From NCBI GenBank assembly GCA_024236375.1, contig JACKKP010000005.1, forward strand, positions 1 to 64,000: DNA of 64,000 nt, in the 5' to 3' direction. Each line of letters opens with the position of its first letter. Positions within the stretch are counted from its first letter, which is position 1. The stretch is from Rickettsiaceae bacterium. GTDB taxonomy: Bacteria; Pseudomonadota; Alphaproteobacteria; Rickettsiales; Rickettsiaceae. The translations under genes were made by a program, and so were the position numbers. The notes beneath the pieces were generated by a model, which worked only from the letters and a program-made list of their open reading frames with translations, did not search any database and had not been told where the DNA came from. This document shows positions 36,701 through 44,607 of the stretch, one piece after another.

Positions 36701-39453
36701 TTAAGTGTAAGTGGTTGATCAGAAGCAATTTCAGCTCCACTTCCTATATAAATTCCGGTACCAGAGGAAGCGACATTTAGGCTATTTTTAAATAATATAT
36801 CACTATTATCAACTGCTCTGACCCCTATATTATATCCATTACTCAAATCCACAAAATTATTAAACGTGATCTTACTTGATGACTCAGCGTTCACCCCGTA
36901 ATATTGATAACTCCCATTTCCAGTACCTGTGAGAGTGTTATTCAATGTCACATTACCAGCAAAAGCATTTAACCCTGCTCCACCAGAATAATTCACCTTA
37001 TTGTTAAATATCGCTGTAGAATCAAATATCCCTATAGCTTGATCTAAATTGTTACCTGAAATTGAGATATTGCCTTGAAATTGGTGATTAGCACCATTAG
37101 TTAATATAATACCGCTATTTTTACTATTAGTGATAGTTAAATTAGGGTTATTAAACTGTAAATTTGTACCAACACCATCAATATGCAAAGCTATATTATT
37201 ATTATTAAGAGACGGTTGTTGATTAAATAACATCTTAGTGCCGCTACCTGCATAAATTGCAGTATCAGCTGAGGATATACTTAGGCCCCCATTAAATAAC
37301 AAGTCACTATTATTAATCGCCCTCAGCCCTACCTCATATCCATTTTGCAATATTACTTGATTATTAAAAGTAATTTTACTTGCTAAATCGGCATTAATTC
37401 CATAATAATCTTCATTAGTACCAGCTGTTCCAGTAAGAGTATTATTGAAAGTTACAGTACTCGCCTCCACATCAAGTCCTACACCACCTGAATAATTCAC
37501 TGCATTATCAAATATAGCGGTAGAATTAAATATTCCTATTGCATGGTCTAAATTAGTACCCTTAATTGTTATAGTATTATGAAATTGTTGGTTGGCTCCG
37601 TTAGTTATTACTATACCGCTATTTTTACTATTATTAATGACTAAACTACCATTAATCCATGCTTTAGCATTGATTCCATCAACATGCAATCCAATCTTAT
37701 TATTATCCAAAGTTGGTTGCTTATCAAGTGTTATGACAGCGCCATTACCTACATAAATTGCAGTATTATTTACTGAATTAGCAGTTAATGTGCCTCTAAC
37801 TGTTGTATTAGAACCATTGAATGAACCTAGACCAATACCATTCACAGAATTTATTACAATATCTTTATTAAGAGTAGCATTAGATCCATTATCTACTAAC
37901 ATACCATTACTTGAGAAAGCAAAATTTCTTTGGTCATTAATACTGATATTACCATTAAAAGTTACAGCAGAAGCGTTATCTAGTATAATCCCCTTATGCA
38001 CGTTAGTAATAGAAATCTTATCGTTAAAACTTAGTGCACTATTATTATCTATCTTAATTCCATAAGTATCTAATTCATTAGCAATAATTGGATGTTGTGC
38101 GTTCCTAGTAATATCAATAGTACCTGTAAAACTTGGAGTACTAGAGTTACCAACTAAAATACCTTGGTATGAATCTGATATAGTGATTGCTTTCTTAAAA
38201 CTAGAAGAAGTTTGCTTAAAATCAATTGCACGGTTCATGTTAGATATTTTTACTGCTTCATCAAATATTCCTTGAGCAGAGCTAATAGTGATACCATCAA
38301 CATTAACAAGATTAGTATTTTTTTTATCAATTGTTACTTGCTTTGTAAAAACACCCTTACCACCATCTATTATACTAATCGCATTATAGTTATCATTTAT
38401 TGTTACGGCCCCTGTAATATTTGCTATCGTATTATTACCTTCAATATTAATTCCGTATGTCAGAGGTCCTGTAATATCTATAGTTGAATTAAAATTCAAA
38501 TTTGCTGCTGTATTTGCATTAATACCAAATGTAGGTAGATTAATTACTCCTCCATCTGATATCGAAACTGCTCCATTAAAATTCACAGTAGAGTTCTTAG
38601 CTAAAATATGTACTTTGTGGTTTTGTGTATTTAAAGATGAAAAATTTGCCTTGGCATTGATAACTTCTATTCCAGTAGTATTAGAATCATTAGTGGGATT
38701 AGTTTCAATTATAGTTACATTATTATTAAAATTTGGATAAGCATTGGAGTTAATAGATATACCAACCCCAAGATTTGTTGCTAAATTTTTATTGTTTGTT
38801 AATGTTACTGGTCCTTGAAAAATTGGATTAGATGAAATAGCAATTTGCATTCCGTATGTAGAACCCTTATTCACTCCATCGACTACACTATAAGCACGAT
38901 TAATATTAGAAATATTAACTGCACCTGAAAAAGTACCAGTTACATTATCTTCTATATATAATCCATATCGATTATTATTATTAGAAGAGAGGCTTGATAT
39001 GGTAAATTTACTATCATCTGTAATTCTTAAACCTGATGTCACTGGTGCATTAGGATTAGATATGGTAATTCCACCTTGGAATGTCACATTAGAATTATTA
39101 CTTATTGCAAATCCGTCCAATGATTTGGTAGCACTATATTCTACTAAATCATTGGAATTTACAGCTTTCGTAAAGGTAACATTAGCACCAGATATTGTCG
39201 CACCAAATTTTGCCAACTCTGTTACAGTTGACGTAATATCTACTGTACCATTAAATTGTACATTTGAAAGTAAGATGGTTAAAGGAGTGGCTATACTGGG
39301 ATTACCAGGAGTACAAACTTGATTACCGCTGACAACAGTTAGACCAGGTAAATTTATATAATCACATGGAGCAGCAGTACTGCTAGTTGCATATAATAAG
39401 CTACTCGCTAAAATTGTTTTCGTGAAGATATTGTGGAGTTTTCTCTTGTTCAT
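30703..39453 (-). CDS. Giant autotransporter (type V secretion) with beta-helix passenger
   Basis: This protein of about 2,916 residues opens with a signal peptide (basic NKRKLH, hydrophobic run, ATSSTAA near residue 32). The passenger of roughly 2,600 residues consists of parallel beta-helix rungs, each with Asn/Thr/Ser-rich turns and a recurring FNxxVxI...GI.I.N.S pattern. The last 280 residues form an outer-membrane barrel, starting at about AWFAPLYGIANQKE and ending in Phe (LKVQLSF). ATG 39453 was chosen over an upstream TTG (39501) because it directly precedes the signal peptide. Long internal repeats are annotated separately. Likely a surface adhesin; no catalytic motif seen. Confidence 0.9.
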   Translation of the reverse strand: MNKRKLHNIFTKTILASSLLYATSSTAAPCDYINLPGLTVVSGNQVCTPGNPSIATPLTILLSNVQFNGTVDITSTVTELAKFGATISGANVTFTKAVNSNDLVEYSATKSLDGFAISNNSNVTFQGGITISNPNAPVTSGLRITDDSKFTISSLSSNNNNRYGLYIEDNVTGTFSGAVNISNINRAYSVVDGVNKGSTYGMQIAISSNPIFQGPVTLTNNKNLATNLGVGISINSNAYPNFNNNVTIIETNPTNDSNTTGIEVINAKANFSSLNTQNHKVHILAKNSTVNFNGAVSISDGGVINLPTFGINANTAANLNFNSTIDITGPLTYGINIEGNNTIANITGAVTINDNYNAISIIDGGKGVFTKQVTIDKKNTNLVNVDGITISSAQGIFDEAVKISNMNRAIDFKQTSSSFKKAITISDSYQGILVGNSSTPSFTGTIDITRNAQHPIIANELDTYGIKIDNNSALSFNDKISITNVHKGIILDNASAVTFNGNISINDQRNFAFSSNGMLVDNGSNATLNKDIVINSVNGIGLGSFNGSNTTVRGTLTANSVNNTAIYVGNGAVITLDKQPTLDNNKIGLHVDGINAKAWINGSLVINNSKNSGIVITNGANQQFHNTITIKGTNLDHAIGIFNSTAIFDNAVNYSGGVGLDVEASTVTFNNTLTGTAGTNEDYYGINADLASKITFNNQVILQNGYEVGLRAINNSDLLFNGGLSISSADTAIYAGSGTKMLFNQQPSLNNNNIALHIDGVGTNLQFNNPNLTITNSKNSGIILTNGANHQFQGNISISGNNLDQAIGIFDSTAIFNNKVNYSGGAGLNAFAGNVTLNNTLTGTGNGSYQYYGVNAESSSKITFNNFVDLSNGYNIGVRAVDNSDILFKNSLNVASSGTGIYIGSGAEIASDQPLTLNNNNIGLHIDGINSQLTGNFTLNILQSKNSGIILSNGANQTFQKNINIPGSNLDHAIGIFDSTAIFNNKVNYSGGAGIHAFSSNVTFNQSIFGQAGANEKYIGIISDSGTNMNLNNLVELHGYQIGIRAVADSNTTFDNSVSISSTQDKAIYIDDTPYIYTGFKTIPPHNSNAVALFRGALTLQDNKYHVYIKNADVTFEDTINFTNSINSGVFTNHNSIQILGADSKVSFVDDIIINNSLSAIILGDGADLSFGNHIAISQDLSGGPNSNINLLPTDGISFTGGATGKFDGNITVRDMTNRAIYIQDSSPIFNEFINLIDNKNGIIIEGASNAIFNNAIISLNIIESGKFNSDNVIKVSGVDATPDFYKTTIQNSLAGIIIEDKANPTFDVISISVDDNTISPTDGIIFTGGATGKFDGTNIYLNNITNRAIYIQDSSPLFNSTISLANNTNGIVIEGSSSPIFTKIDSSYNTIESGKFNSDNIIKISGVDATPIFTDQIYIDDSLSSIIVEDGANPVFNGYIQISQGLVTVLPNPNPITLPSDGISFTAGARGKFDGTIALTRMLNRGLYIQDSSPVFNHIVTSRFHKDGIVIEGASTPIFNDSFIATVGDNAIKITGADATPNFLGEVAIRDHLVGITLENKANPSFNKINITRQDFGPVVNTNPLSIDGIVFTGGATGKFDDIVEIREMTNSALNINASSPVFNHIVNIFDSTTGILMDGASAPIFNQVVNISNTDTTNLKVGIGVNITDSSDPTFANISVTKNNYGIKISDNSHARFITGMVNITNNRGPNLGEPNLDPSEEYVYGIKIINNSSADFNKLGASVVSVSDNYHKNISDVDSNIAYNKVAQGIYIDDNSSANFAGEVRTSMLNIPQQISEGIGVRNNSNVVFDGSVSTSSHNQSIIIDNSSKATFNNTLQMLEERLVVPLSNSSGLTVDNSSELLANNITVDGFWRAGIEIKNGSVAHFKGIVTAKNNVNPLASNQPATSSGSTAIMINNATAIFDQQPVFEGNSNGINITGQNANVTFNTDLLFTDNIAIGITLSDVKAINFKNINYNSNSSLEFATLLDATDSNAIFNGVINCEATGCIKSTNSNLVFNETLNAENLSLPGPNFTNTSAIESKQSTQLIFNKAVNVDNFYSNIKSVGDEYIVFKDTVNIVNNQGYGIGLYQPVLAEFQESVNIASATEVPGYGIIVSGVLTDPLPHKAIFYDDITLTNQATGIFLENSNVEFKKSINITSDTKQYIGTGIQISEYNEVDTNKAIFSGDITIKSQDIGIYQKNNNTIFNGNVTIADSKYGIHAEYTTQANNALPIFNKNVTINNTDTGILVSGGINIFNGPVVINNSAVHGINLVNSGNATQNGKLYFNNIVEINDSAIGINTNNQFGTNHLIFEKGLTINNPNVPASNEVLISNNDYITFNGNSPVNAKIQGGIITFNGVPTISRPISGAQVVDFTVNDPSKRISFNADVGGAEIYTNSVIIGIDNNITFTGNLRTDNTIFDLGSNILTIDGSFTHANNNPIPLMKVPNSVGGITIDLYYDGNDAGHFEFATPFTLIDLSNSSKMTINITEALGIPVLQPGEIRQFDLFVGNGVDNFYLIDQNNITINTNNPLSKWTIDTEEGILYQSLKNNAVDDMFKMVDSDGSTDPLMKSNEFVQELVNIIMDKGPIGGTEALDKIGNPDAVVTSTAPLDNITTGIIDTKLANIVGAGDEESIYGAWFAPLYGIANQKETVNQPGFKASYFGGIIGFDTKIDENLSIGIAGSIANGKLRHTDLNKGDRTNYMSYSGILYLSYDLNERWVLQNTFSYGLSRVRNKEIRISTPTNKIAKAKYDERRMSDTLGLGYKKMLSNDILLIPFFAVDVTRLGSINYTETGADIQNLKFSRESLMEIDGIFGARLSRNFEYEDFVITPAVVANMRYAISQRKITTDVRLASNDEIQLVPKTVSPDRKLYRLGTSVNINNNDMDLLINYEFRKAHKFISHQGSLKVQLSF
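34600..35990 (-). repeat. Second repeat family (about 127-139 residues) in the autotransporter
   Basis: Equivalent points at 35843, 35459, 35042 and 34661 are 384, 417 and 381 bases apart. Each copy contains DGI.FTGGATGKFDG, then NRAIYIQDSSP.FN and GI.IEGAS.PIFN. All are in frame, but more diverged than the other family. Confidence 0.8.
36390..37920 (-). repeat. Three long in-frame repeats of about 167 residues in the autotransporter
   Basis: Copies are spaced 504 and 501 bases apart (matching points at 37615, 37111 and 36610). Each runs SKNSGI(I/V)(L/I)(T/S)NGAN...LD(H/Q)AIGIF(D/N)STAIF(N/D)N.VNYSGG. Their similarity at both DNA and protein level indicates duplication after the gene was formed. 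Confidence 0.85.
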
Positions 39454-39473
39454 ATTATCTAATAAACTATTAA

Positions 39474-39501
39474 TGGATATGGTTAGGTTCAATATTGTCA
39501 A
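39474..39501 (-). promoter_or_regulatory. Candidate promoter of the autotransporter
   Basis: On the minus strand TTGACA (39501-39496) is perfect and is followed after 16 bases by TATCCA (39479-39474), 21 bases before the ATG. The -10 box is weak and the leader would be very short. Confidence 0.4.
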
Positions 39502-39581
39502 ATAATAAGAAAATTAGATATTTAATGAGAGAAATTTAGGGTAGTAGTAGCGATAATAAATTTACTTGAGTGTTTTTTGTG

Positions 39582-40175
39582 TTACAGGCTTTGTAAACTT
39601 ATGATTGCAGCAACTTTTCCTTTTAACTCTATGATTTGTGAATTTTTAGGTAAACTTAGTGAGTTTGCCTCAATATATGAGTCTTCTCCTAGTATTTTAA
39701 TAGGATTGTAGGTATTAAAAGTTTTATCTCTGACATTAATATTGACATCACGTCCTTGAAACTCAATTATACCATATTTAATAATTACAGAATCTTTTAA
39801 ATGTAAATCTTTTGCATTATCATCAAAACTTCCATGTTTTGAAAAAAATGTAATCTTATTATCAGCACTCAAATAATATTCTCCTTGTACCTCGTCTAAA
39901 AAATATATATCAATATTTTTAGATACATTATAAGCAGTGATTTTATAAGGTTGATTATTATTATTTACCCCTTCAAATATAGGCTTATTAACTTCTAAAG
40001 AAAAATCCTTCGAATTATTATCTGTAGTGGACAAATCTACAGAATTCTCTTCTAATAAGTGATTAGTATTTTGGGTAAGCTTATAGCTGGTATAAAATAT
40101 AATTATAATACCTAATACAAGACAGCTATATCTTATAATTTTGCGTTTTTTTAGCACCAATTCAAAAGAAGTCAC
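39582..40175 (-). CDS. lptC: LptC-like LPS export protein
   Basis: This 197-residue protein has one N-terminal membrane helix (IIRYSCLVLGIIIIFYTSYKL). A periplasmic OstA/LptC-type beta-jellyroll follows. The segment NKPIFEGVNNNNQPYKITA is the family hallmark, followed by VQGEYYLSADNKITFFSKHG. LptC passes LPS from the LptBFG extractor to LptA. Its ATG overlaps the stop of kdsD (ATGA-type), so translation is coupled. The kdsD-lptC order is standard in alphaproteobacteria and implies an LPS or LOS layer. Confidence 0.85.
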   Translation of the reverse strand: MTSFELVLKKRKIIRYSCLVLGIIIIFYTSYKLTQNTNHLLEENSVDLSTTDNNSKDFSLEVNKPIFEGVNNNNQPYKITAYNVSKNIDIYFLDEVQGEYYLSADNKITFFSKHGSFDDNAKDLHLKDSVIIKYGIIEFQGRDVNINVRDKTFNTYNPIKILGEDSYIEANSLSLPKNSQIIELKGKVAAIISLQSL

Positions 40176-41134
40176 TCGCCAATACCCCTTTTTAATATGT
40201 CATGAATATGTACTAGCCCTATTACTTGGTCATCTTCAATTACTGGCAAAACGGTAATAGATTTTTCATTCATTATAGATAATGCTTTAGAAGCTAACAT
40301 ATCTTGAGATATTACATTAGCTGAATAAGTCATAACTTCTCGAGCAGATAATGTAGAAAAATCGCTATTAACATGGCGTCTTATATCGCCATCAGTAATA
40401 ATTCCTTGTAAATGATTATTTGAGTCTACTATAATTGCACAGCCAAGTCTTTTTTGGCTTACTACTAAAATCACTTCTGCAAAACTTGCTTCTTCGTTAA
40501 GTAAAGGCAAATCTTCTTTTTGATGCATGACATCTTGTACCTTTAGTAAATTAGTACCTATCTGTCCTCCGGGATGTAATATTTTAAATTGTTCTTTAGT
40601 AAAGTTACGTCTTTCCATCAATACACTTACTAATGCATCACCAATTGACAAAGCCATTAAAGCAGAATTTGTTGGAGCAGCTATATTCTGGTTAATTTCT
40701 GATATTTTAGGTAAGGTAAGCACAAAATTACTATTTAACGCTAAAGTAGATTTATTATTCATAGTCACACCTATGATTTTGATATCCATCGTTTTGCAAT
40801 AATTGATAATATCAAATATTTCCTTAGTTTCACCGGAGTTAGATAATATCATTATCATATCTCCATCAACTATCATACCTAAATCTCCGTGGCTTGCCTC
40901 TGTAGGATGTATAAAAAAAGATGGTGTACCAGTAGATGCAAGGCTTGCAGCAATCTTTTGAGCTATGTAGCCACTTTTACCAACTCCACAAGTTATTACT
41001 CTACCTTTTAGTTGTAAAACATGTTCAGTCAATTTTTCAAAATCAGCCGGGATATGCTCAGCTAATAGTTTCAGAGCTTGACTTTGCATACTAATAGCAT
41101 ATTTTGCTATAGAGTTTGTATCTAGTTTATTCAC
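40172..41134 (-). CDS. kdsD: KdsD/KpsF, D-arabinose-5-phosphate isomerase
   Basis: This enzyme converts ribulose-5-phosphate to arabinose-5-phosphate, the first committed step to KDO for LPS. The 320-residue protein has a SIS domain (about 35-165), with GVGKSGYIAQKIAASLASTGTPSFFIHPTEASHGDLGM. Two CBS domains follow (about 205-318), including GIITDGDIRR. The length is normal. It is in the operon uppS-cdsA-ftsB-rnd-kdsD-lptC. Confidence 0.93.
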   Translation of the reverse strand: MNKLDTNSIAKYAISMQSQALKLLAEHIPADFEKLTEHVLQLKGRVITCGVGKSGYIAQKIAASLASTGTPSFFIHPTEASHGDLGMIVDGDMIMILSNSGETKEIFDIINYCKTMDIKIIGVTMNNKSTLALNSNFVLTLPKISEINQNIAAPTNSALMALSIGDALVSVLMERRNFTKEQFKILHPGGQIGTNLLKVQDVMHQKEDLPLLNEEASFAEVILVVSQKRLGCAIIVDSNNHLQGIITDGDIRRHVNSDFSTLSAREVMTYSANVISQDMLASKALSIMNEKSITVLPVIEDDQVIGLVHIHDILKRGIGE

Positions 41135-41156
41135 TTTAGTTATTTATAATTGATTT

Positions 41157-41771
41157 TTAATGATGAGCAAAAAGGTCGATATTATTCCATCCCATTAAAT
41201 CTAATTTAGCTCTTACTCCTAGAAAATTGAACATCGAATATGCTAAATCTCTGCGTTCAGAAGCAATTAACATTTGTTCTAACTTGTCCATAATTAAGTG
41301 CAAATAAACCACATCTTTTGCAGCATATTCTTTTTGTTCGTCACTAAGATGTTCATTAGACCAATTAGACGATTGTTGCTGCTTGGAAATCACTATTCCA
41401 AGTAACTCTCTACATAATTCTTTCAGACCATGATAATCAGTATAAGTTCTAGTTAATCTAGAAGCAATTTTTGTACAAAAAATATTATTAATCTCTATTT
41501 TAAGATAATGTAATATCACTGCAATATCGAATCTAGCATAGTGTAATATCTTTTTCCTGGATGGATCTAATAATAATTTTTTCAGATTTGGCGCCGCATA
41601 ATCATTGCCACAAAATTGGACTAAGTAAGCATTACCATCACCATTACTAATCTGTATAACACACAGTCTATCTCGAATAGTATCAAGTCCCATAGTTTCG
41701 GTATCTATAGCTATATCTCCTGCTAGTGTGAAGTTATCTGGTAGGTCGTTTTTAAATAATTCTACTTTCAT
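41157..41771 (-). CDS. rnd: Ribonuclease D-like 3'-5' exonuclease
   Basis: This 204-residue DEDD-family exonuclease has AIDTETMGLD with D23 and E25. ILHYARFDIAVILHYL is the second motif, and YAAKDVVYLHLIMDKL is the final Tyr/Asp motif. It comprises only the catalytic domain; the HRDC domains of E. coli RNase D are absent, as in other short alphaproteobacterial forms. The substrates are probably tRNA 3' ends. Its ATG overlaps the stop of the FtsB-like gene by 4 bases. Confidence 0.88.
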   Translation of the reverse strand: MKVELFKNDLPDNFTLAGDIAIDTETMGLDTIRDRLCVIQISNGDGNAYLVQFCGNDYAAPNLKKLLLDPSRKKILHYARFDIAVILHYLKIEINNIFCTKIASRLTRTYTDYHGLKELCRELLGIVISKQQQSSNWSNEHLSDEQKEYAAKDVVYLHLIMDKLEQMLIASERRDLAYSMFNFLGVRAKLDLMGWNNIDLFAHH

Positions 41772-42112
41772 TCTAAATTTTCTATTTTTATAATTTTCTC
41801 ATTTGGTTGCGACATTCCCAATACTGTTCTAATTTTTTCATCTAGCATATCTTTATCCATAGAATCATCTCTTAGTAATTTAGTACTATTTTCTATCTCT
41901 AATCTCTCTGCACGTAAAGAAGCAAGCTTTTGATGCTGATTTTTTAATTGGGCTTGCAATTTAAAATAGGATATCATCCCTCTATCTCCATAAATGGAAT
42001 GAAATATAAAATAACATATTAATAACAACACCACAATATTAAGCACAGACTTAATTTTAAAGATCGATTTGTCATTACGCGGCTTGGCAAATAATTTTCT
42101 AGAACCGGTCAT
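41768..42112 (-). CDS. FtsB/DivIC-like septum protein
   Basis: This 114-residue protein has a short basic cytoplasmic N-terminus and one membrane helix (VLNIVVLLLICYFIFHSIYG). A coiled coil follows (LQAQLKNQHQKLASLRAERLEIE), then a C-terminal segment with DEKIRTVLGMSQPNEKIIK. This is the layout of FtsB/DivIC, which links early and late divisome proteins. Family members are poorly conserved, so the call rests on architecture plus the LDEKIR-type motif. It lies between cdsA and rnd in the operon. Confidence 0.75.
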   Translation of the reverse strand: MTGSRKLFAKPRNDKSIFKIKSVLNIVVLLLICYFIFHSIYGDRGMISYFKLQAQLKNQHQKLASLRAERLEIENSTKLLRDDSMDKDMLDEKIRTVLGMSQPNEKIIKIENLE

Positions 42113-42120
42113 CTTAAAAT

Positions 42121-42777
42121 CTAAAAATTGATAATAACTAAAGCTAATATAGGCGCAGTAAGAATTATACTATCAAAACGATCCAGAAATCCTCCGTGAC
42201 CTGGTATTAACTTCCCTGTATCTTTGATCTTAAACTTCCTTTTAAAAATTGATATAAATAAATCGCTCATTTGTGATAAAATTGCAAACACTATTGCATA
42301 TATGACCACTGATACAAAATTCATATCTGACTTAAGCCCAATTATAATATAGGTACATATCACAGCTCCTAAACATCCACCTATTAACCCGCTTATTGTT
42401 TTATTTGGGCTGATATAAGGTGCTAATTTTGGCCCTTTAAATATTTTTCCTGTGATCATTGCAATCGTATCTACTGACCAAATAACACAAAAATAGCCAA
42501 ATAAAAACCATCCTTCCTGATCTATATAAGATATAAATAATAGTGAAGTAATAGGTATTATAATTATAGGTATTCCAATAAAAATGAAAAAAGGATTTGA
42601 TTTTGTCATCTCTTTCCATTCAATAAACATTAATATTCCTACTACTAACAAAATGATATTAAAAATTTCCCTATAGCAAAAAATACCAACTGCGAAACTA
42701 ATAACAATTGCCAGCGCGGATATAGCCCTCAAACAATAATTATGTGTTATAAATTGCAAAATACGATTTGGGCTCAA
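42121..42777 (-). CDS. cdsA: CdsA, phosphatidate cytidylyltransferase
   Basis: This membrane enzyme makes CDP-diacylglycerol from phosphatidate and CTP. The 218-residue protein has several membrane helices. Its C-terminal signature is SDLFISIFKRKFKIKDTGKLIPGHGGFLDRFDS, with the conserved acidic and basic residues. It is shorter than the E. coli enzyme (about 285) through loss of N-terminal helices, a common state in Rickettsiales. It begins one base after the uppS stop. Confidence 0.92.
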   Translation of the reverse strand: MSPNRILQFITHNYCLRAISALAIVISFAVGIFCYREIFNIILLVVGILMFIEWKEMTKSNPFFIFIGIPIIIIPITSLLFISYIDQEGWFLFGYFCVIWSVDTIAMITGKIFKGPKLAPYISPNKTISGLIGGCLGAVICTYIIIGLKSDMNFVSVVIYAIVFAILSQMSDLFISIFKRKFKIKDTGKLIPGHGGFLDRFDSIILTAPILALVIINF

Positions 42778-43473
42778 TTAATACTCCTTTCTCATTCCAA
42801 AGTTTCTTGATCTTGTTGAATACACTTCCAAAGCTTCTTCTAAATCTTTTATATTAAATTCTGGCCAATATTTATCTATAAAGTAAAGTTCGGCATAAGC
42901 TATTTGCCATAATAAAAAATTACTGATCCTCGAAACACCACTTGTTCTGATCATCATATCTACATCTGGCATTTCAGGATCATATAAATATTGCCTAAAA
43001 ATTGATTCATCTATCTGTTGTCCACTCTGATTATTATGAATAATTTGATTGACAGCATTCACTATTTCTGATCTACCTCCATAACTAAAGGCTATGGTCA
43101 AAATGGATGAAGTATTATTTTTAGTTTTTTCTGTAGCAATTTGAATTTTTTGACGCAGAGAAAAATTTAATTTATTTAAATCTCCAATTACTTTAAACCT
43201 TATATCGTGTTTATTTAACAGATCTATCTTATTAGTAGTATATTGATTAAGTAATTTCAATAATGAAGAAATTTCATTTTTAGGCCTACACCAATTTTCT
43301 GATGAAAAAGCATATAGAGTTAGATATTTTATACCTAATCTACTAATTGAAGGTAACAATGAATAAGCTACCTGCGCCCCTACTCTATGACCTTCTTCCG
43401 TAGTTTTCCCTTGTTCCTTTGCCCACCTTGCATTGCCATCCATAATAATTGCTACATGTTCAATTTTTTTCAT
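42778..43473 (-). CDS. uppS: UppS, undecaprenyl diphosphate synthase
   Basis: This cis-prenyltransferase makes the C55 lipid carrier for peptidoglycan. Family segments are HVAIIMDGNARWAKEQGK with the catalytic Asp, GHRVGAQ, YLTLYAFSSENWCRP and the C-terminal PDVDMMIRTSGVSRISNFLLWQ. The protein is 231 residues from ATG 43473; a TTG at 43485 is an in-frame alternative. It heads the minus-strand envelope operon and is divergent from ilvE across a 270-base AT-rich gap. Confidence 0.95.
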   Translation of the reverse strand: MKKIEHVAIIMDGNARWAKEQGKTTEEGHRVGAQVAYSLLPSISRLGIKYLTLYAFSSENWCRPKNEISSLLKLLNQYTTNKIDLLNKHDIRFKVIGDLNKLNFSLRQKIQIATEKTKNNTSSILTIAFSYGGRSEIVNAVNQIIHNNQSGQQIDESIFRQYLYDPEMPDVDMMIRTSGVSRISNFLLWQIAYAELYFIDKYWPEFNIKDLEEALEVYSTRSRNFGMRKEY

Positions 43474-43669
43474 ATCAATTCCCAATAATGACTGCAGCTT
43501 TGAGCAAATAATAAAATTTAAATTAAAGCTTACTATATTTAATTATAAATATATCTTATTTATTAGTAAAATATTATATCTTAAACTGCGAAATATAAAA
43601 ATCTTATTTATTTGTTTTTTATACTGATCAAACTTGTGCTATATATGAGATAAAAATAGCAAAAAAATC

Positions 43670-43697
43670 TTCACAACTTTTACTATTCTGATATCAT
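43670..43697 (+). promoter_or_regulatory. Candidate promoter of the ilvE-dapA unit
   Basis: TTCACA (43670-43675), a 16-base spacer and TATCAT (43692-43697) lie 47 bases upstream of the ATG at 43744. Confidence 0.4.
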
Positions 43698-43743
43698 CTT
43701 AGCTACTCCTAATAAAATTTTTATTATAAGCGCAAGTGTTAAT

Positions 43744-44607
43744 ATGACAACCAATAGCCAAGAATATGTCTGGATGAATGGCAAGTTTATGCTTCTTGAT
43801 GAAGCTAATATTAGTATTTTATCTCATAGTTTACACTATAGTGGCAGCGTATTTGAAGGTATAAGAGCACATTCAGGAAAAATTTTTAAACTAAAAGAAC
43901 ATATAAGACGTCTTTTTAATTCAGCTTCATTAATGAATTTAAAAGTTGAATATACAGAAAGTGAACTCATCAATACTACTGAAGTCCTAATTAAAAAAAA
44001 TAGTTTATCTGATGCATATATCCGCCCTTTAATATGGCGTGGAAACAAAGATTTAAAGATTGATTCTCAATCTGAAATTAATATTGCCATTATAGCAAAA
44101 AATTCTAAATTAGCAAAAACCGCAGATGCAAATTTAACAATTAGTAAATGGCGCAAAATATCTCCTAATGCATCACCAGTTCAGTCAAAATCCTCTATGT
44201 TATATGCAATGATGCGTATTGCAAAAGAAGAAGCAATTAAACAAAGTTTTGATGATGCGTTAATGCTTGATTATGAGGGGTTTATAGCAGAAAATACTAC
44301 AAGTAATATTTTTTTTGCTCAAGATAATGTGTTATTTACTCCTATAGCTGACCGTTTTTTAAACGGTATTACCCGTCAAACAGTCATAAAAATCGCACAA
44401 AATTTAGGTATAAAAATCAAAGAAGTTAGAATAAATATAGAAGATCTAGATAAGTATGATGATTGTTTTGCGACTGGTACAGCAATTGGAATTAAAGGTA
44501 TTGCATCTATTACTAATCATGAGCAAAAATATATTTTTAATAATAAACAAATTACCGATTTAATAAGGTCAGAATATTATAAATTAATAGAGCAACAAAA
44601 TGTTTGA
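43744..44607 (+). CDS. ilvE: Branched-chain amino acid aminotransferase-like PLP enzyme (class IV)
   Basis: This 287-residue fold-type IV aminotransferase has the YVWMNGKF start, LHYSGSVFEGIRA, YIRPLIWRG, the SKSSMLYAM segment holding the likely PLP lysine, and the AENTTSNIFF and FLNGITRQTVIKIA motifs. IlvE makes Leu, Ile and Val reversibly. The other branched-chain genes are not in the window. Compared with standard IlvE, the GNY after the lysine and the acidic residue after GTA (GTAIGIKG) are altered, so the substrate is uncertain. It overlaps dapA by 8 bases. Confidence 0.8.
   Translation: MTTNSQEYVWMNGKFMLLDEANISILSHSLHYSGSVFEGIRAHSGKIFKLKEHIRRLFNSASLMNLKVEYTESELINTTEVLIKKNSLSDAYIRPLIWRGNKDLKIDSQSEINIAIIAKNSKLAKTADANLTISKWRKISPNASPVQSKSSMLYAMMRIAKEEAIKQSFDDALMLDYEGFIAENTTSNIFFAQDNVLFTPIADRFLNGITRQTVIKIAQNLGIKIKEVRINIEDLDKYDDCFATGTAIGIKGIASITNHEQKYIFNNKQITDLIRSEYYKLIEQQNV

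Noticed and set aside
30703..39453. Many 60-107-residue ORFs inside the autotransporter on both strands
   Set aside because: The continuous reading frame with signal peptide, beta-helix and barrel covers all of it; the others are shadows of low-stop repetitive coding DNA.
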